A stretch of 64,000 nucleotides of DNA from Faecalispora anaeroviscerum (GTDB lineage: Bacteria > Bacillota > Clostridia > Oscillospirales > Acutalibacteraceae). Of this stretch, positions 7,262 to 16,104 are shown in pieces (the first letter of the stretch is position 1; the number at the start of each line of letters is the position of its first letter). The DNA lies in contig NZ_CANOOQ010000001.1 of NCBI RefSeq assembly GCF_947568225.1, positions 248,001 through 312,000 on the forward strand, read 5' to 3'. The notes under the pieces are model-generated. The model was not told where the DNA came from. It saw only the letters and a list, made by a program, of their open reading frames with translations, and did no database searches. Both the position numbers and the translations under genes were made by a program.

Positions 7262-7942
7262 TTATGCTTTCATATCTAGCATGCAGCCGGTGCTTTCAAA
7301 GCTTGAGTTTTTATCGAAGGCTGAAAATTGGCTGTAATACATATCTTCTGCCGAATTCAAGCGATTAAGAAAGCTGCTGCTCATGATTTGCTCTTGTGGT
7401 GTCGCGGTCCAGGTCCACCCGTTCGGGCTGTAACTCATAACGGTTTGCCCCAAAGCACTGCATTTTAAATCAAACGTATCAGGCTGCAAATCTGAGCCGG
7501 TTACGACCATGGTGCCGGAGTTTAGTGTTACGCTGTAACAGCCTTCCTTTGTTGGCTGTATCAGTCCGTCCTGCTGGTTCAGGTAGTCAATAATTGTTCT
7601 GTGCTCGTCCGTAGACGGATTAGATGCGGAAGAGGACTTGTTGACCAACTGCTGGGCATCTTTGGCTAACGATTTTCGGTCAGGTGACACAGCAGAAATG
7701 TATTGTGCCCTTGTTTTTTCTGCAATCGACCAGAAACGATTGTATTTACTGTCCTCTTTTTGATAACGCGCTTCGGCTAATGATTTGGCTAAGTCGTCGA
7801 TGGTCGCATCAAATTCTGCTTCTGTTGGTCGTTCCATTCCCCTGTGAGGAATGTTGTTCCAATCCGGAAGTCCTGTTTTTAATGAAGCTTGCGAATCGTT
7901 TATGCTAATTTTTGATAGTCGATTCACTCCAAAAGTAGGCAT
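7262..7942 (-). CDS. Hypothetical protein
   Basis: I do not recognise this 226-residue protein. It has no signal peptide and no membrane segment. The first 50 residues are Ser/Asn-rich and look unstructured. A helical, charged stretch follows (about 40-90, rich in Glu/Lys/Ala), then a Ser-rich patch (about 102-112). The C-terminal part contains beta-type sequence (YSVTLNSGTMVVTGSDL) and a single WTWT. A strong ribosome site (GGTGGAGGG) and its own terminator support it as a real single-gene unit. Two cysteines near the middle and one at the end show no motif. Confidence 0.75.
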   Translation of the reverse strand: MPTFGVNRLSKISINDSQASLKTGLPDWNNIPHRGMERPTEAEFDATIDDLAKSLAEARYQKEDSKYNRFWSIAEKTRAQYISAVSPDRKSLAKDAQQLVNKSSSASNPSTDEHRTIIDYLNQQDGLIQPTKEGCYSVTLNSGTMVVTGSDLQPDTFDLKCSALGQTVMSYSPNGWTWTATPQEQIMSSSFLNRLNSAEDMYYSQFSAFDKNSSFESTGCMLDMKA

Positions 7943-8043
7943 CGAAGCCCTCCACCCTGTCTCATTTATTTCTCATTCTTATACTTATTATCGACGAATT
8001 TGCTCATAACTTAATAGAAGATGAGAAATTACCTCTTTGCCGA

Positions 8044-8080
8044 CAAAAACAGGGACACTATTTCAAATAGTGTCCCTGTT
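8044..8080 (-). terminator. Terminator of the metNIQ operon
   Basis: AACAGGGACACTATTT is followed after one base by its exact complement, giving a 33-bp palindrome at 8048-8080. On the minus strand it runs into a T5 tract. It lies about 120 bp after metQ. Confidence 0.75.
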
Positions 8081-8202
8081 CCAATTTGCCATTCTTTTTT
8101 GTGAAGTGGTATTTGCTGTTGCCAAAAAACATTGAATTCGTATGGCGTTTTCCTGTTCTTTATGGCAACGCCGCTGGGTTAAAACTGTTTATTAAGCGAT
8201 GT

Positions 8203-9057
8203 TTATTTGGCAGGAACAACAGCGCCTGCGTAGGTGTCATTGATATATTTCTTAATGTCATCGCTTCTCAGAACGGCTACCAGAGCTTTAATGCCCTCAT
8301 TGTTCTCTTCACCCTCGCGTACCGCAATCACATTTACGTAAGCGGTAGCGGCCAGAGAGGTGTTGGATTCGGAGGCAAGCGCGTCAGAAACCTTCAGGCC
8401 GCCGGCGATGGCATAGTTGCCGTTGATGACGGCAAAGTCAACATCGGGCAGAGAGCGGGCAGTCTGCGCTGCTTCGATTTCCTGAATTTTCAGGTTCTTT
8501 TTGTTCTCGGTAATATCATTTTTAGTAGCAGTGATTCCTGCACCGTCCTTGAGCTTAATCAGACCCTGATCCTGCAGAAGCAGGAGTGCGCGGGCTTCAT
8601 TGGTGGTATCGTTCGGCACAGCAACGGTGGCGCCATCCTTCAGTGCATCCAAAGACTTGGTTTTGCCGGCATAAATGCCGAAGGGCTCATAGTGAATATC
8701 TCCTGCGGAAACAAGGTGAGTGCCTTTTTCCTTATTGAAGTCATTCAGGTAGGTGATGTGCTGGAAGTAGTTGGCGTCCAGCTCTTTGTTCTCCAGTGCC
8801 AAGTTGGGCTGCACGTAGTCGTTGAATTCCTGAATATCGAGCTGGTAACCCTTGGCCTTGAGCAGTTCGTTAGCCTTCTTCAGAATATCTGCGTGGGGCG
8901 TGGGGGATGCACCAATCTTAATGGTCTGCAATGCCGCGGTGGAAGAAGTGGACTCAGAAGCAGCAGCCGCACTGCTGGCAGAAGAACCGTTGGAGCAGCC
9001 TGCCAGAGCAGAAACAGAAAGGGCTGCAACCAACAAAACAGAAAGAATTTTTTTCAT
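8203..9057 (-). CDS. metQ: Methionine ABC transporter substrate-binding lipoprotein MetQ
   Basis: A 284-residue NlpA/MetQ-family lipoprotein. The signal peptide ends in the lipobox ALAGC with Cys21, followed by a Ser/Ala-rich linker. The mature domain contains the family landmarks IKIGASPTPHADIL, NYFQHITYLNDF and the IHYEPFGIYAGKTKSL loop. It captures D/L-methionine outside the membrane for the MetNI transporter. I chose ATG 9057, ten bases after GGAGG, over the TTG at 9063. It is the last gene of metN-metI-metQ and is followed by a terminator. Confidence 0.95.
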   Translation of the reverse strand: MKKILSVLLVAALSVSALAGCSNGSSASSAAAASESTSSTAALQTIKIGASPTPHADILKKANELLKAKGYQLDIQEFNDYVQPNLALENKELDANYFQHITYLNDFNKEKGTHLVSAGDIHYEPFGIYAGKTKSLDALKDGATVAVPNDTTNEARALLLLQDQGLIKLKDGAGITATKNDITENKKNLKIQEIEAAQTARSLPDVDFAVINGNYAIAGGLKVSDALASESNTSLAATAYVNVIAVREGEENNEGIKALVAVLRSDDIKKYINDTYAGAVVPAK

Positions 9058-9095
9058 TTTCAATATACCTCCAAATAATTTTCGTACCGATTTAT

Positions 9096-9758
9096 TTAAG
9101 ACTTACGCTTGTCACTCCGCCCGGCAGAGCGCATACCGATTTCCTGAAAAATCTGCACCACAACCACCAGAAGAATTACCGTGACGAGCATGATACCGGT
9201 TTGATAGCGATAGTAACCGTAGTTCACCGCAATCGCGCCGAGGCCGCCGCCGCCAACAAAGCCGGCCGTTGCAGAATACCCCAGAATCGTGGCGATTGCA
9301 ATGGTTGCCCCGTTGATCAGAGCAGGAACAGCCTCCGGCAGCAGTACCTTAAAAACGATCTGCTTGTCAGATGCGCCCATCGAGTGAGCGGCTTCGATCA
9401 CACCCTTGTCGACCTCCATTAAAGAGGACTCGACCATGCGCGCAATAAACGGCGCGGCCGACAGTGTCAGCGGAACAATGGCCGCGGTAGAGCCGAGTGA
9501 GGTACCGACGATCAACCGGGTCAGAGGAATCACCATAACCATCAGAATCAGGAAGGGGATGGACCGCGTAATATTGACAATCACGTCCAGTACCTTATAA
9601 AGCGGAGCGTTGGGGCGAATTCCGTCCTTTGCGCTGATGACCAGCAGAATGCCGAGCGGCAGGCCGATCACATAGCCAAACAAAGCGGAAAACACCGTCA
9701 TGTATAAGGATTCTCCAATGCCTACCAGCAGCATTTGCATCGTGGCGTTATCCCACAT
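9096..9758 (-). CDS. metI: Methionine ABC transporter permease MetI
   Basis: A 220-residue BPD-type permease with about five membrane helices. The cytoplasmic EAA loop is EAAHSMGASDKQIVFKVLLP (about residues 128-147), which docks on the ATPase. The ATG has GAGGAGG eight bases upstream and overlaps the last 11 bases of metN, so translation is coupled. The gene order metN-metI-metQ is that of canonical methionine importers. Confidence 0.95.
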   Translation of the reverse strand: MWDNATMQMLLVGIGESLYMTVFSALFGYVIGLPLGILLVISAKDGIRPNAPLYKVLDVIVNITRSIPFLILMVMVIPLTRLIVGTSLGSTAAIVPLTLSAAPFIARMVESSLMEVDKGVIEAAHSMGASDKQIVFKVLLPEAVPALINGATIAIATILGYSATAGFVGGGGLGAIAVNYGYYRYQTGIMLVTVILLVVVVQIFQEIGMRSAGRSDKRKS

Positions 9759-10776
9759 AGCCGTTCACCTCCTCTACTGTCAGCCCGCGCCGCTGCAAAT
9801 AGCGTAGCATGTTTTCCCGCAGGGCTTCCTGCTGAGGAACCTGAATGACAATCTGGCCGAATGCCTTGCCATCTATATTTTTGGTATCCGCATAGATGAT
9901 ATTCACGGGAATTTTGAATTCCAGAACCATGTCCGCAATCACGGGCTCAAACGAAGAGTGGCCGTCGAATACGATCCGGTAACAGGTAGCACCCGCATCC
10001 TGCGTTGAGAATGGTTCGCTCTTGCGGCCGTCAGGGTAAACGAGCTTCTGGGCTGCGGCGGTTTTGGGGCGGAAGAAGATTTCCTCCACGCTGCCAACCT
10101 CGGCAATATGACTCTGGTCAATGATGGCCACCCGGTTGCAGATTTGTTCGATGACGCTCATTTCGTGGGTAATGATGATAATGGTAATGCCCAACCTCCG
10201 ATTGATGTCCTTCAGCAAAGACAGAATCGAAGCGGTTGTGGTGGGGTCGAGTGCGCTGGTGGCTTCGTCACACAACAGCACCTTCGGGTTTGGAGCCAGG
10301 GCCCGGGCAATCGCGACGCGCTGCTTCTGCCCGCCTGAAAGCTGCGACGGGTACGATTTTGCGCGGTCAGAAAGGCCGACAAGCTCCAGCAGCTCTTTGG
10401 CTCGTGCCTTCGCGGTTTTTGTGTCCGCTCCGGCAATTTCCAGCGGGAAACAGATATTGCTCTCTGCGGTGCGCTGCATCAGCAGGTTGAACTGCTGAAA
10501 GATCATTCCCATCGAACGGCGTACCGTGCGCAGTTCCAGATCATTCAGCTTTGCAATGTCCTTGCCGTCGAACAAAACGTGCCCCGCCGTCGGGCGCTCC
10601 AACAGGTTCATGCAGCGTACCAAAGTGCTTTTTCCGGCGCCGCTCATGCCGATAATTCCAAAAATATCCCCTTGCTGAATTTGCAGATTAATATCTTTTA
10701 AGGCGTGAACAGTGCCGTTTTTTGTTTGGAATGTCTTTTCCAAATTCTGAATCTCAATCAACGTTTGAGATGCCAC
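9748..10776 (-). CDS. metN: Methionine ABC transporter ATPase MetN
   Basis: 342 residues. Walker A is GMSGAGKST (about 43-51), the signature is LSGGQKQR, Walker B is VLLCDEATSALD and the H-loop is THE. The C-terminal about 75 residues form the NIL domain, which binds methionine and inhibits transport when the pool is full. The start is GTG at 10776 with AGGAGGG eight bases upstream; no ATG fits better. It is the first gene of the operon and has two candidate promoters. Confidence 0.95.
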   Translation of the reverse strand: MASQTLIEIQNLEKTFQTKNGTVHALKDINLQIQQGDIFGIIGMSGAGKSTLVRCMNLLERPTAGHVLFDGKDIAKLNDLELRTVRRSMGMIFQQFNLLMQRTAESNICFPLEIAGADTKTAKARAKELLELVGLSDRAKSYPSQLSGGQKQRVAIARALAPNPKVLLCDEATSALDPTTTASILSLLKDINRRLGITIIIITHEMSVIEQICNRVAIIDQSHIAEVGSVEEIFFRPKTAAAQKLVYPDGRKSEPFSTQDAGATCYRIVFDGHSSFEPVIADMVLEFKIPVNIIYADTKNIDGKAFGQIVIQVPQQEALRENMLRYLQRRGLTVEEVNGYVG

Positions 10777-10808
10777 AAAATTCCCTCCTTTTCTACAATA
10801 ACCCTTTT

Positions 10809-10837
10809 AGTATATACCAAAATGCGCAGATAGTAAA
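10809..10837 (-). promoter_or_regulatory. Proximal promoter of metNIQ
   Basis: On the minus strand TTTACT, 17 bp, TATACT, preceded by an extended TGGTA element. It would start a transcript about 25 nt before the metN GTG, too short for a riboswitch. Confidence 0.5.
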
Positions 10838-11064
10838 TGGTAAGAATCGCGCAAATGAACCGGGTTTTGTGAAAAAGGAATCGAACAAATCGCCGTAAAA
10901 TCGTATCACCGCAAATATGGCTTACTGCTCCCGTCGTACTTGTAGAATGGAACCATATTCAGGATCAGCTTGTTCTTTCCCTTGCTTAATTTGCCTCCTG
11001 GTTTTCTGCGGTTTTCGCCGGCCCGTATCCTAGAATCAGCTCCTTTTCTTGGGGGATTACAATC

Positions 11065-11093
11065 ATTATAGAGAGCGTACCATTGTTTGTCAA
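11065..11093 (-). promoter_or_regulatory. Strong sigma-A promoter, distal, upstream of metN
   Basis: A perfect TTGACA, 17 bp, TATAAT on the minus strand. The start site would be near 11058, leaving about 280 nt before metN. The region downstream holds AAAAGGAG and a long stop-free stretch without a clear start codon. I see no S-box or T-box core in it. Confidence 0.75.
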
Positions 11094-11141
11094 CGAAAAA
11101 ATCATATAAAGCATATAGGGTTTATCTATTTAAAGCTATAG

Positions 11142-12587
11142 CTAAAATTTATTGCTCTCGTATTTTTTTACGCGCGAGAGATAACCGTGGCGGATTCGCG
11201 TGGAAAAGCGGCGCTTTCCCTCCGCTTTTTTTCTCTGGCGGCACTTGGCAAGGTAATTGGCGGTTTCGTCAATCACTTCGCCGCTGAGCAGGAACAGAGC
11301 GATCAGGTTTGGGAACGCCATCAGGCTGTTGAAGATGTCGCTGATTCCCCAAACGAGATGCAGGTCGAGCGTACAGCCCGCAATGGCCGAAAGGGCAAAC
11401 AGAATCCGGTAAGCCGGTACAATCCGGTTGCCCGCAAGGTAGCGTACCCCGCATTCACCGTAATAAGACCACCCCAAAAGAGTCGCAAACGCAAACAGCG
11501 AGATGCACACAGAAATCAGCGCGCCGCCATATGCCCCAAATACCGAGGAAAAGGCCGCTGCCGAAAGGGCAACCCCGTCCTTCCCGCTTGAAAGCGTACC
11601 GCTGCATAAAATGACGAGCGCCGTCACCGTACACATGATAATCGTGTCCAGAAACACCTGGAAAATCCCCCACATTCCCTGCTCAACAGGCTCCTTTAAT
11701 GTACTCCCCGAATGCGCCATGACCGAGCTGCCAAGGCCGGCCTCATTGGTGAACACCCCGCGTGAAACGCCGGTTTTCATCGCGTTGATCATGGCCGCGC
11801 CGCCAATTCCGCCCGCGGCCTGACGCAGGCCAAAGGCTTCCTCAATAATCTGCCGAAACACCTCCGGCAGTGCCTGGCGGTGGCAGTACAGTACGATTCC
11901 GGCTGCAAGCAGATAGCCGATCGCCATAAAGGGGACGAGATTTTCCGTCACACGGGCAATGCGGCGAATGCCTCCGAAGGTCATTACCACCAGAAGAGCA
12001 GCCAGTACTAGCCCAGTAACAGGCAGAGCAATACCGAAGCTGTCTTGCAGTGCGCCCGCGATGGAATTCGATTGCGCCATGTTCCCCATACCGAACGAGG
12101 CCAGAACACAACCGACGGAAAACAGTACCGCCAAAGCTTTGCTGTGAATACCGCGCTCCAGGTAATACATCGCGCCGCCCAGCCAGGTGCCGTCTGAATT
12201 TTTAATCCGGTATTTCATCCCCAGTACGTTTTCGGAGAAAATCGTCATCATTCCTAAAAGGGCGGAAATCCACATCCAGAAGATCGCACCCGCGCCGCCC
12301 AGTGTAATAGCGGTGGCAACGCCCACAATGTTGCCGGTGCCGATAGAACCAGCCAGCGCAGTGGAAACCGCCTGAAAGGGAGAAATTCCTTCGCGGCTGC
12401 GGGAACGAGGACTAAAAAGTTTACCAAAAGTATTTTCAATCCATAATTTACAGTAAGTAAATTGAAAAAAGCCCAAACGGAAGGTGAAATTAGCTCCCGC
12501 CAGAAGAATAGCAGCCAGAACGGGCCATCCCCACAGCAGGGGATGCAGAACATCATTTAGCTGCTGAATCACCGCAGTCATTTTCAA
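11142..12587 (-). CDS. Alanine/glycine:cation symporter (AGCS family)
   Basis: A 481-residue membrane protein with about 11 helices, of the sodium:alanine symporter family. The family stretches are present: STALAGSIGTGNIVGVATAI (about residue 75), FWMWISALLGMMTIFSENVLG, and TGVSRGVFTNEAGLGSSVMAH (about 275). It imports alanine or glycine with Na+. TTG 12587 is eight bases after AGGAGG; ATG 12581 is in frame two codons later with a 14-base spacing. The ribosome site lies in a hairpin with a T7 tract. The C-terminus is basic. Confidence 0.93.
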   Translation of the reverse strand: MKMTAVIQQLNDVLHPLLWGWPVLAAILLAGANFTFRLGFFQFTYCKLWIENTFGKLFSPRSRSREGISPFQAVSTALAGSIGTGNIVGVATAITLGGAGAIFWMWISALLGMMTIFSENVLGMKYRIKNSDGTWLGGAMYYLERGIHSKALAVLFSVGCVLASFGMGNMAQSNSIAGALQDSFGIALPVTGLVLAALLVVMTFGGIRRIARVTENLVPFMAIGYLLAAGIVLYCHRQALPEVFRQIIEEAFGLRQAAGGIGGAAMINAMKTGVSRGVFTNEAGLGSSVMAHSGSTLKEPVEQGMWGIFQVFLDTIIMCTVTALVILCSGTLSSGKDGVALSAAAFSSVFGAYGGALISVCISLFAFATLLGWSYYGECGVRYLAGNRIVPAYRILFALSAIAGCTLDLHLVWGISDIFNSLMAFPNLIALFLLSGEVIDETANYLAKCRQRKKAEGKRRFSTRIRHGYLSRVKKYESNKF

Positions 12588-12647
12588 AAAAAGCGCCTCC
12601 TCCTACAACCTGTACTAACAGGTGTATTCAGAGACGCTTTTTTTCAT
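12584..12647 (-). promoter_or_regulatory. Hairpin with T-tract covering the AGCS gene ribosome site
   Basis: On the minus strand, AAAAAAAGCG-TCTC pairs with GAGG-CGCTTTTTTT. An inner CCTGT/ACAGG stem is also present, and AGGAGGAGG sits in the 3' arm. It could act as a terminator or as a ribosome-site shield just ahead of the start codon. Confidence 0.5.
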
Positions 12648-12936
12648 TCGCGCGTATTATTTAATATAGTAGAAGTTCTCCCCCCGCCATAGGCGGAGGA
12701 GAGCTAATTTTGTTTTTACAGGTGTATTCAGAGACGCTTTTTTTCATTCACGAGTATCTTTATAAAGTAGAAGTTCTCCCCCCGCCGTAGGCGGAGGAGA
12801 GCTAATTATGTTTTCACAGGTGCATTAAGAGACACTTTTTTTCATTCACGAGTATCTTTATAAAGTAGAAGTTCTCCCCCGCCATAGGCGGAGGAGAGCT
12901 AATTTTGTTTTTACAGGTGTATTCAGAGGCGCATTT
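12618..12936. repeat. Three tandem ~98-bp repeats plus a partial fourth
   Basis: Units begin ACAGGTGTATTCAGAGACGC at 12618, 12718, 12816 and 12913 (the last partial), giving lengths of 100, 98 and 97 bp. Each contains a T7 run, CATTC, AGTAGAAGTTCTC, then a palindrome of the CCGCC-ATA-GGCGG type and GAGAGCTAATT. Units 2 and 3 are more alike (ACGAGTATCTTTATAAAG) than unit 1. They fill the whole gap between nadE and the AGCS gene. Confidence 0.92.
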
Positions 12937-14838
12937 TTAGGACAAGGCCGCGATTTCTTCCAGCCACAAATGAGCGCTTGCGTCGCTCGGCATGCGGAAG
13001 TCGCCGCGGGGCGACAGCGTTACAGTACCCACCTTGGGGCCGTCCGGCAGGCAGGAGCGCTTGAACTGCTGGGCAAAGAAGCGGCGGTAGAAGATCAGCA
13101 GCCACTTTTGAATGGTTTCCCCGTCGTAGGTGCCGGCAAAGGCCAAACGCGCCATGCGGTAGATTTTCTTCGGGCGGAAGCCAAAGCGCAGCATATAGAA
13201 CAGGAAGAAGTCGTGCAGCTCATACGGGCCGACCAAATCTTCCGTTTTCTGAGAAATTTCGCCGTTGACCGGCGGCAATAGCTCAGGGCTGACAGGGGTA
13301 TCTAAAATATCGAGCAGCAGCTCTCGCACCTCGGGCTGGCTGTTCTCCGCTGCGTGGCGCACCAAGTGGCGCACCAGCGTTTTGGGGATGGATGCGTTCA
13401 CCCCGTACATCGACATGTGGTCGCCGTTGTAGGTCGCCCAGCCAAGCGCAAGCTCTGAAAGATCGCCTGTGCCGATGACGATGCCCGCAGTTTGGTTGGC
13501 AATATCCATCAAAACCTGGGTGCGCTCGCGCGCCTGCGAGTTTTCGTAGGTCACGTCGTGAAGCTGAGGATCATGACCGATGTCTTTAAAATGCTGATCG
13601 ACCGCAGCGGCGATGGAGATTTCGCGGAAATGAACCCCCAAGCTCGCCGCGAGGCCCGAAGCGTTGTTTTTGGTGCGGCTGGTGGTGCCGAAGCCCGGCA
13701 TCGAAACCGCTGTAATTCCAGTACGAGGAAGGTGCATAGAGTCAAAGGCACGTACCGTTACCAGCAGCGCTAGAGTGGAATCCAATCCACCGGAAAGACC
13801 GATTACGGCAGAACTGCCCCCGGTATGGCGCAGGCGGGTCTTGAGGCCCTCGGCCTGCATCGTCAAAATCAGCTCGCAGCGGTCATACAGATCGGAGGAA
13901 TTGGACGGTACAAACGGCAGGCGGGGGAAAGAGCGCTGAAGCTCCAGTGGAATTGGCGTAAGATCAAACGGGATTGTTGTGCAGCAGCATCCACTTTGCC
14001 AGGTGGACATGCGGCGGCGTTCCTGTATCAGTCGCTGCAGGTCGATGTCCGCGCTGGTCAGGCCGGTGGTAAACAGCGGTGCTTCCGCCAGAATGGTGCC
14101 GTTTTCGGCAATGAGGTTATGTCCGGAAAATACCATGTCGGTGGAGGATTCCCCTTCTCCCGCATCCGCATAGGCATAGGCGGAAAGCAGCCGTGCCGAT
14201 TGCCCGGTGACCAGCGCGCGGCGGTACGAAGCCTTGCCGATCACTTCGTCGCTGGCGGAGGGATTCAGCAGGATCGTTGCCCCGCAGGAAGCCAGATTGG
14301 CCGAGGGCGGCTCCGGCATCCACAAATCCTCACAGATTTCCACACCCAGAACTAGATCCGGAACGGAAAGGCAGCGGAAGATCAGATCGCCACCGATGAA
14401 AACGTTTTGTCCGCAGAAGGTAATTTCGTGGGTGGCGGGAGCAGGAGAAAAATGGCGCGCTTCGTAGAATTCTGAATAATTCGGAATGCTGCGTTTGGCG
14501 GCCAGTCCCAGAATCCGGCCCTGATGAATCACGGCGGCAGTGTTGTACAGCTCGGCGTTCAGCGCAACAGGAACGCCGATCACTGCGATAATGCGCATGT
14601 TGCGCGTTTCGTTCAGGATGCGCGATAAAGCGGCCTCCGCGCCGCCAATCAGGGTGCTGTCGCGAAATAAGTCGCCGCAGGTGTAACCGGTCAGGCACAG
14701 CTCGGGGAACACCACCGCACCCACCTGTTGTTGTTCTGCCTGACGCATCAGGTCAATCACGGCGGATCCGTTGTGCTGGCAGTCCGCTACCCGAATCACC
14801 GGGGTAGCGGCGGCAATTCTGAAAAATCCGTCCTTCAT
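12937..14838 (-). CDS. nadE: Glutamine-dependent NAD+ synthetase
   Basis: 633 residues in two domains. The N-terminal nitrilase-type glutaminase (about 1-280) has Glu46 in FPELCLTGY, the Lys in AAKRSIPNYSE and the Cys in GVEICEDLW. The C-terminal NAD synthetase (about 330-633) has the PP-loop GLSGGLDST. It converts nicotinic acid adenine dinucleotide to NAD+ with ammonia from glutamine, the last step of NAD synthesis. I chose ATG 14838 with GGAGGAG nine bases upstream; the frame continues upstream without family sequence and overlaps the glycosyltransferase gene there. Confidence 0.95.
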   Translation of the reverse strand: MKDGFFRIAAATPVIRVADCQHNGSAVIDLMRQAEQQQVGAVVFPELCLTGYTCGDLFRDSTLIGGAEAALSRILNETRNMRIIAVIGVPVALNAELYNTAAVIHQGRILGLAAKRSIPNYSEFYEARHFSPAPATHEITFCGQNVFIGGDLIFRCLSVPDLVLGVEICEDLWMPEPPSANLASCGATILLNPSASDEVIGKASYRRALVTGQSARLLSAYAYADAGEGESSTDMVFSGHNLIAENGTILAEAPLFTTGLTSADIDLQRLIQERRRMSTWQSGCCCTTIPFDLTPIPLELQRSFPRLPFVPSNSSDLYDRCELILTMQAEGLKTRLRHTGGSSAVIGLSGGLDSTLALLVTVRAFDSMHLPRTGITAVSMPGFGTTSRTKNNASGLAASLGVHFREISIAAAVDQHFKDIGHDPQLHDVTYENSQARERTQVLMDIANQTAGIVIGTGDLSELALGWATYNGDHMSMYGVNASIPKTLVRHLVRHAAENSQPEVRELLLDILDTPVSPELLPPVNGEISQKTEDLVGPYELHDFFLFYMLRFGFRPKKIYRMARLAFAGTYDGETIQKWLLIFYRRFFAQQFKRSCLPDGPKVGTVTLSPRGDFRMPSDASAHLWLEEIAALS

Positions 14839-14998
14839 AGAAATGCTCCTCCATTTGGAATACATCAGCGGCCGGTTTGCGTTGCCGGCCCTGTTGCTTT
14901 CATTTTTCTGATCGTAGTGTAATGGTTGGCGGCCCCGAGCCAGGCAGTGAAAGAATGGCTTCGGGCAGATACGGTTTGTTACCGTGTATACAGCGGAA

Positions 14999-15019
14999 GG
15001 GCGCGCATTTGGCGCGCCC
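14999..15019 (-). terminator. GC-rich hairpin after the glycosyltransferase gene
   Basis: GGGCGCGC pairs with GCGCGCCC around a short loop, three bases after the stop codon. The T tract is weak, so termination may be partial or factor-assisted. Confidence 0.45.
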
Positions 15020-15022
15020 TCG

Positions 15023-16015
15023 TTAGCGGGTGGAATAATTTTCTTTGAGTGAAGGGGGACAGACAGTAACATCCGGCATGTGGCGGCGCAGATTTTCAAA
15101 TGCGAACTGTTTGCTGCCGCAGTAATGGATGCCCCGGCGCACCCTGTTCAGATTGCTCAGACAGTTAGCGCCCTTTCGTTCCCTCAGGTGCATTTTCAGC
15201 ACATAATAAAGACAGCAAAAGCCTGTTTTACGGCAAAGAGCGCGGTAAGCTTTTTCATAATCGGAATAAACACCCACATGTTCCAGGGTGGCGCGCACCA
15301 TGGCCGTGGCGCGGATGAAGTCGTTGATCTTGTCCGCATTAATCGTAGCCAGCGTGCTGGTGCTCTGTTGATTATAATAATACAATGCCTTGTCAATTAC
15401 TGCAACCTTGTTTGCGTGAGAGAACAGGCGGTTTGCGGTGGCCAAATCCTCAAACGCCATGGTGGGGAAGGTGATGCCGTAATCGGTAAACAGGCTTCTT
15501 TTATAGATTTTATTCCATACCAGGCTCTGAATCTGGGTGTCGTGCAACAGCTTGTTCATGGCTACATCACGGCTGAAAACGCCGTGGCAACGGAACGGGT
15601 ACTTGTACAATACATCTGAGCGGACAAAGTGGTAATAATAGTAGCAGCAGGCAATGTCGGCTCCGTTTTCGGTGGCCGTGCGGTACAGCTCCTCCAGAAA
15701 ATAAGGGGACACATAGTCGTCGCTGTCCACAAAACAGAGGTATTCGCCCCGGGCCTCCTCCATTCCGCGGTTGCGCGCCATGGACATGCCGGCATTGGGC
15801 TGATCGATCACGAGCATATTGATATAATTCCGCTCGAATTCGCGAAGAATGGCAAGGGAACCGTCTTTTGAGCCATCATTGACGGCGATGATTTCAAAAT
15901 CCTGAAACGTTTGGTGTACCAGAGTGGAAAGACACTTGCCGACGAAAGGCTCCACATTGTAGACGGGAATTATCACGCTGATTTTGGGGTCTTTGAGTGT
16001 TGTTTGATTCGGCAA
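15023..16015 (-). CDS. Family 2 glycosyltransferase
   Basis: 330 residues. The N-terminal GT-A domain starts with ISVIIPVYNVEPFVGKCLST (residues about 12-31), followed by the nucleotide-binding VNDGSKDGS and the metal-binding FVDSDD (about 95-100). The C-terminal half is helical and aromatic, as in polysaccharide and teichoic-acid glycosyltransferases. No membrane segments are seen. The start is TTG 16015 with AAAGGAG nine bases upstream. It probably acts on a cell-wall or capsule glycan; donor and acceptor are unknown. It may be co-transcribed with nadE. Confidence 0.9.
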   Translation of the reverse strand: MPNQTTLKDPKISVIIPVYNVEPFVGKCLSTLVHQTFQDFEIIAVNDGSKDGSLAILREFERNYINMLVIDQPNAGMSMARNRGMEEARGEYLCFVDSDDYVSPYFLEELYRTATENGADIACCYYYYHFVRSDVLYKYPFRCHGVFSRDVAMNKLLHDTQIQSLVWNKIYKRSLFTDYGITFPTMAFEDLATANRLFSHANKVAVIDKALYYYNQQSTSTLATINADKINDFIRATAMVRATLEHVGVYSDYEKAYRALCRKTGFCCLYYVLKMHLRERKGANCLSNLNRVRRGIHYCGSKQFAFENLRRHMPDVTVCPPSLKENYSTR

Positions 16016-16104
16016 AGCTCATTTCTCCTTTCATTCGAAACTAGTATCCCGCTTTTCGGTGAAATTGATACATGCCGGGCGCGGGAGTTGCCCCTTGCGG
16101 GTCA

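Noticed and set aside
10850..11058. S-box or Met T-box in the metN leader
   Set aside because: Neither the SAM-I core sequences nor GGTGGNACCGCG is present on the transcribed strand.
12618..12936. Possible CRISPR array
   Set aside because: Units are 97-100 bp of nearly identical sequence with no short repeat/unique spacer pattern and no cas genes nearby; they are plain tandem repeats.
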